Shown: positions 5,958-8,461 of the stretch, one piece after another | How positions within the stretch are numbered: position 1 is the stretch's first letter | How the letters are laid out: every line of letters starts with the position of its first letter | Source of the DNA: Bacillota bacterium | GTDB lineage: Bacteria; Bacillota_A; Clostridia; Peptostreptococcales; Anaerovoracaceae | NCBI GenBank assembly: GCA_017438085.1 | Contig: JAFRWH010000028.1 | Location: 1 to 8,461, forward strand | Reading direction: 5' to 3' | DNA length: 8,461 nt | Made by a program: the position numbers and the translations under genes | Notes under the pieces: model-generated | Told to the model about the DNA's origin: nothing | Seen by the model: only the letters and a program-made list of their open reading frames with translations | The model's database searches: none

Positions 5958-7487
5958 ATGGCTAATAACAGCGATCTGGAATACCTGAAATTGTCCAAGG
6001 GGCAGAAAGCAGTTTACAATGTAGGCCATTTCTTTGCATCCATCCCCATAGGCTTCGTCAATTTCTTCAAGAAGATAGGGCTGGGCATAGGAAAGATCTT
6101 CAAAGCGCTGGGCGCAAACCTGGCCGACATAGGCAGCACCTTTAAAAAAGGGGATGCCATAACAAAGGGATCTTTCGTGATCATGGGACTTGCAAACCTG
6201 GCGAGAGGCCAGTGGCTGAGAGGTCTGCTCTTCCTGCTCTTTGAGGCGGTATTTATCTTTTACATGGTCACCACCGGCAGCTACTGGCTCTCCATGCTGC
6301 CTTCCCTGGGCATACAGGGTCCCATGGAGGAGTACAACGCAGTGCTGGACACCTACGTGACCACCTATCATGACAACTCATTCAAAATACTGCTTTACGG
6401 CGTACTTACCATATTCTTTATAATCGCTTTCATCGTTACCTGGCGCATGAACGTAAAGCAGGCAAAGATAAGCCAGGAAATGCTGGAAAGCAGGCATCGC
6501 CTTAAGAGCACCGGAGACGATCTCCGCTCTCTGGTGGACGAGGGCTTCTACAAGACCCTGCTGGCGCTGCCTCTGGCAGGCATCACCATCTTCACGGTAA
6601 TGCCTATAGTATTCATGATACTGGTTGCCTTCACCAACTACGACGGCACCAATGACGGTTACTATAACAGCCTCTTCCATTGGGTAGGCATGGAGAACTT
6701 CAACACCATGCTCTCCTGGGAGGGCGGCGGCAACGTATATTCCGCCACCTTCGGTGAAGTGCTCACCTGGACCCTCATCTGGGCTTTCTTTGCCACCTTC
6801 ACCAACTACTTCCTCGGTATCTTCGTGGCAATGATGATCAACAAGAAGGGCATCAGGTTCAAGAAGGGCTGGAGGACCATACTGGTAATGACCATCGCCA
6901 TCCCCCAGTTCATCTCCCTGCTGTACGTGTCCAAGATGTTCGCAAGAAACGGTATCGTAAACGGCTTCCTGATGAATGCCGGCTGGATCACCCAGCCGCT
7001 GCCGTTCTGGGAGGACCCAATGTGGGCAAGGGTGACGGTAATACTCATCAACATCTGGATCGGTATTCCGTATCTGATGCTGATAGCTACTGGCATACTG
7101 ATGAACATTCCCTCCGACCTCTACGAATCTGCCAAGATAGACGGAGCCACCGGATGGAAGCAGTTCAGCAAGATAACACTTCCCTACATGCTGTTCATAA
7201 CCGGTCCCTACCTGCTGACGCAGTTCACGGGCAACATGAACAACTTCAACGTAATATTCCTGCTTACGGGCGGCGGCCCCACAAACTCAGCGGCCTCAGG
7301 CTCCTCCGGCTCGGTGGGCTATACCGACCTGCTGGTAACCTGGCTGTTTAAGATAACCACCGGCGCCGAGTCCAAATACTATATGGCATCTGTAGTAGGT
7401 ATCTTGATATTCATAGTTGTGGCTGTCATAACGATGGTAGTCTACAACGTGCTCCCGTCAGTCAAGAATGAGGAGGATTTCCAGTGA
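5958..7487 (+). CDS. MalF-type sugar ABC transporter permease
   Basis: This is a 509-residue inner-membrane permease subunit that pairs with the MalG-type protein to form the import pore. It has a long N-terminal part typical of Firmicute MalF proteins: a partly amphipathic region (about 20-60), a GD..TKGSFVIMGLANLARGQ segment (65-85), then membrane helices at about 88-105 and 143-161. The binding-protein-dependent transport domain spans about 200-495 with several more helices. The EAA loop that docks the ATPase is at 390-409 (ESAKIDGATG...ITLP), with a common Ser for the first Ala. Total length is close to E. coli MalF (514). Start ATG 5958 has AAAGGA 9 bases upstream. The gene follows a terminator and ends in TGA overlapping the next start. 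Isoleucine ATA codons are frequent here, unlike in the binding-protein gene. No ATPase gene is nearby, so a shared MsmX-type ATPase is likely. It could equally be a GanP-type galactan oligosaccharide permease. Confidence 0.9.
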   Translation: MANNSDLEYLKLSKGQKAVYNVGHFFASIPIGFVNFFKKIGLGIGKIFKALGANLADIGSTFKKGDAITKGSFVIMGLANLARGQWLRGLLFLLFEAVFIFYMVTTGSYWLSMLPSLGIQGPMEEYNAVLDTYVTTYHDNSFKILLYGVLTIFFIIAFIVTWRMNVKQAKISQEMLESRHRLKSTGDDLRSLVDEGFYKTLLALPLAGITIFTVMPIVFMILVAFTNYDGTNDGYYNSLFHWVGMENFNTMLSWEGGGNVYSATFGEVLTWTLIWAFFATFTNYFLGIFVAMMINKKGIRFKKGWRTILVMTIAIPQFISLLYVSKMFARNGIVNGFLMNAGWITQPLPFWEDPMWARVTVILINIWIGIPYLMLIATGILMNIPSDLYESAKIDGATGWKQFSKITLPYMLFITGPYLLTQFTGNMNNFNVIFLLTGGGPTNSAASGSSGSVGYTDLLVTWLFKITTGAESKYYMASVVGILIFIVVAVITMVVYNVLPSVKNEEDFQ

Positions 7488-8359
7488 TGAACGAAAATAA
7501 TGCCTCCAAAAGACACATGGGACTTAAGGCCAGCACGCGGCTGAGCAATTCGATCATCTACGTGATCCTGACCATCATAAGCATCATCTGGCTTGTGCCT
7601 TTTGTGTTTATAGTAATGCAGTCATTCCGCTGCGAATCCACCTGGATGACAGGCTATGTCGTTCCGCAGAAGTGGGGCTTTGACAACTATATCGCCCTGG
7701 CTCAGACGGACTTCTGGCGCTGGTATACCAACACCTTTATCATCGCTCTGTTCACTGCAGCTATACAGACCATAATCGTGCTCTGCATGAGCTATACTCT
7801 GAGCCGCTTCCGCTTCAAGTTGCGTCAGCCGCTGATGAAATTCATGTTGGTGCTGGGTCTCTTCCCCGGAATGCTGACCATGATCATACTGTACAGAGTA
7901 CTGAAGGATCTGGGCCTTACCCAGGCTAATGCGGTGCCCGGACTGATACTGGTATATGTGGCATCCTCAGGTATGGGCTACCACGTATCCAAGGGCTTCT
8001 TCGATACCGTACCCAAGGCTCTGGACGAAGCAGCCAGAATAGACGGCGCCACAAGAGCTCAGGTGCTGTGGAAGATAATACTTCCCATGGCCAAACCTAT
8101 AGTTATCTACACCATACTTACAGCCTTCATGGGTCCCTGGGGCGACTTCGTGTTCGCACGCTACATCTCCATGAGCGAGACGTCGGGCATGAACGTTGCG
8201 GTAGGTCTGCAAAGCTGGCTTACCCTGGACCAGATCAACAACCGCTACACCATGTTCTGCGCAGGCGGCGTGGTAGTAGCCATCCCTGTGACCATACTCT
8301 TCATGTGTCTGCAGAAGTACTATGTTGAAGGCGTCACCGGCGGTGCCGTGAAGGGATAA
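7487..8359 (+). CDS. MalG-type sugar ABC transporter permease
   Basis: This is a 290-residue membrane permease, the second half of the import pore. A short basic cytoplasmic N-terminus is followed by a first helix at about 22-43 (IIYVILTIISIIWLVPFVFI) and five further hydrophobic segments of the binding-protein-dependent transport domain. The EAA loop is complete at 181-200: EAARIDGATRAQ...IILP, the ATPase contact site. The C-terminus ends YYVEGVTGGAVKG, typical of MalG proteins. Start choice: AGGAGG at 7471-7476 serves either GTG 7484 or ATG 7487. I prefer ATG 7487, which overlaps the previous stop as TGATG and implies translational coupling; GTG 7484 would add one residue. The length (290) matches the family. 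Substrate specificity lies mainly in the binding protein, so maltodextrin versus galacto-oligosaccharide cannot be decided here. Confidence 0.92.
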   Translation: MNENNASKRHMGLKASTRLSNSIIYVILTIISIIWLVPFVFIVMQSFRCESTWMTGYVVPQKWGFDNYIALAQTDFWRWYTNTFIIALFTAAIQTIIVLCMSYTLSRFRFKLRQPLMKFMLVLGLFPGMLTMIILYRVLKDLGLTQANAVPGLILVYVASSGMGYHVSKGFFDTVPKALDEAARIDGATRAQVLWKIILPMAKPIVIYTILTAFMGPWGDFVFARYISMSETSGMNVAVGLQSWLTLDQINNRYTMFCAGGVVVAIPVTILFMCLQKYYVEGVTGGAVKG

Positions 8360-8461
8360 AATCAGGTAATAGGGAAAAATAAAAGGTAAAAAGTCTGGCT
8401 CATAACGGACATTACAGCTATGGAATGAACAGGCTTCTCTGAATGCCTTTATAAGGAGTAA
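8360..8461 (+). promoter_or_regulatory. Non-coding tail ending in a ribosome binding site for a gene beyond the window
   Basis: I see no gene in these 102 bases. The last bases contain AAGGAG at 8453-8458, a good Shine-Dalgarno, so a start codon probably lies within a few bases of the right edge. AGGC (8431-8434) and GCCT (8445-8448) could form only a weak 4-bp stem without a U tract, so there is no convincing terminator and the transporter operon may continue. Confidence 0.55.

Noticed and set aside
7022..7351. Overlapping + strand open frame inside the MalF-type gene
   Set aside because: It is an alternative frame across the conserved EAA loop region, with no family features.

Overview
The window suggests an anaerobic, polysaccharide-degrading Clostridia-type Firmicute (Lachnospiraceae or a relative). 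This is inferred from lipoprotein signal peptides with LAGC/LAAC lipoboxes, strong AGGAGG ribosome binding sites, U-rich intrinsic terminators, a MalF protein with a long N-terminal extension, and GH13/GH53 glycosidases beside an ABC sugar importer. All genes are on the + strand. No mobile element, tRNA, rRNA or CRISPR array is visible.

Layout. (1) Positions 2-319 hold the 3' end of a phosphodiester glycosidase (NAGPA-like) gene, closed by a strong terminator at about 338-380. A plausible extended -10 promoter for the next gene lies inside that terminator. (2) Positions 424-2148 encode a lipid-anchored GH13 alpha-amylase with all catalytic residues. (3) Positions 2171-4123 encode an unusual fusion: three N-terminal membrane helices, an unrecognised extracytoplasmic domain of about 150 residues, and a complete GH53 endo-beta-1,4-galactanase. 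(4) Positions 4124-4316 are an AT-rich control region with two TATAAT hexamers, a 7-bp direct repeat spaced 22 bp, and a leader hairpin. (5) Positions 4317-5879 encode a MalE-type sugar-binding lipoprotein with an extra C-terminal domain that looks like a SusE/SusF-type starch-binding module. A terminator follows at 5894-5930. (6) Positions 5958-7487 and 7487-8359 encode the MalF-type and MalG-type permeases, translationally coupled. (7) Positions 8360-8461 are a non-coding tail ending in a Shine-Dalgarno sequence, so another gene probably starts just outside the window.

How it fits together. The surface-anchored amylase and the membrane-tethered galactanase would cut starch and pectic galactan outside the cell. 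The binding protein would catch the released oligosaccharides, and the MalF/MalG pore would import them. No ATPase gene is present in the window; many Firmicutes energise such importers with a shared MsmX/MalK-type ATPase encoded elsewhere, so this is expected rather than a defect. Which sugar the importer carries (maltodextrin or galacto-oligosaccharide) is not settled by sequence alone. The starch-binding-like domain and the GH13 neighbour favour maltodextrin, while the GH53 neighbour recalls the Bacillus gan locus.

The two most notable points are the domain fusions: the three-helix/unknown-domain/GH53 protein, and the binding protein carrying its own carbohydrate-binding-like module. I did not find a wholly new system.
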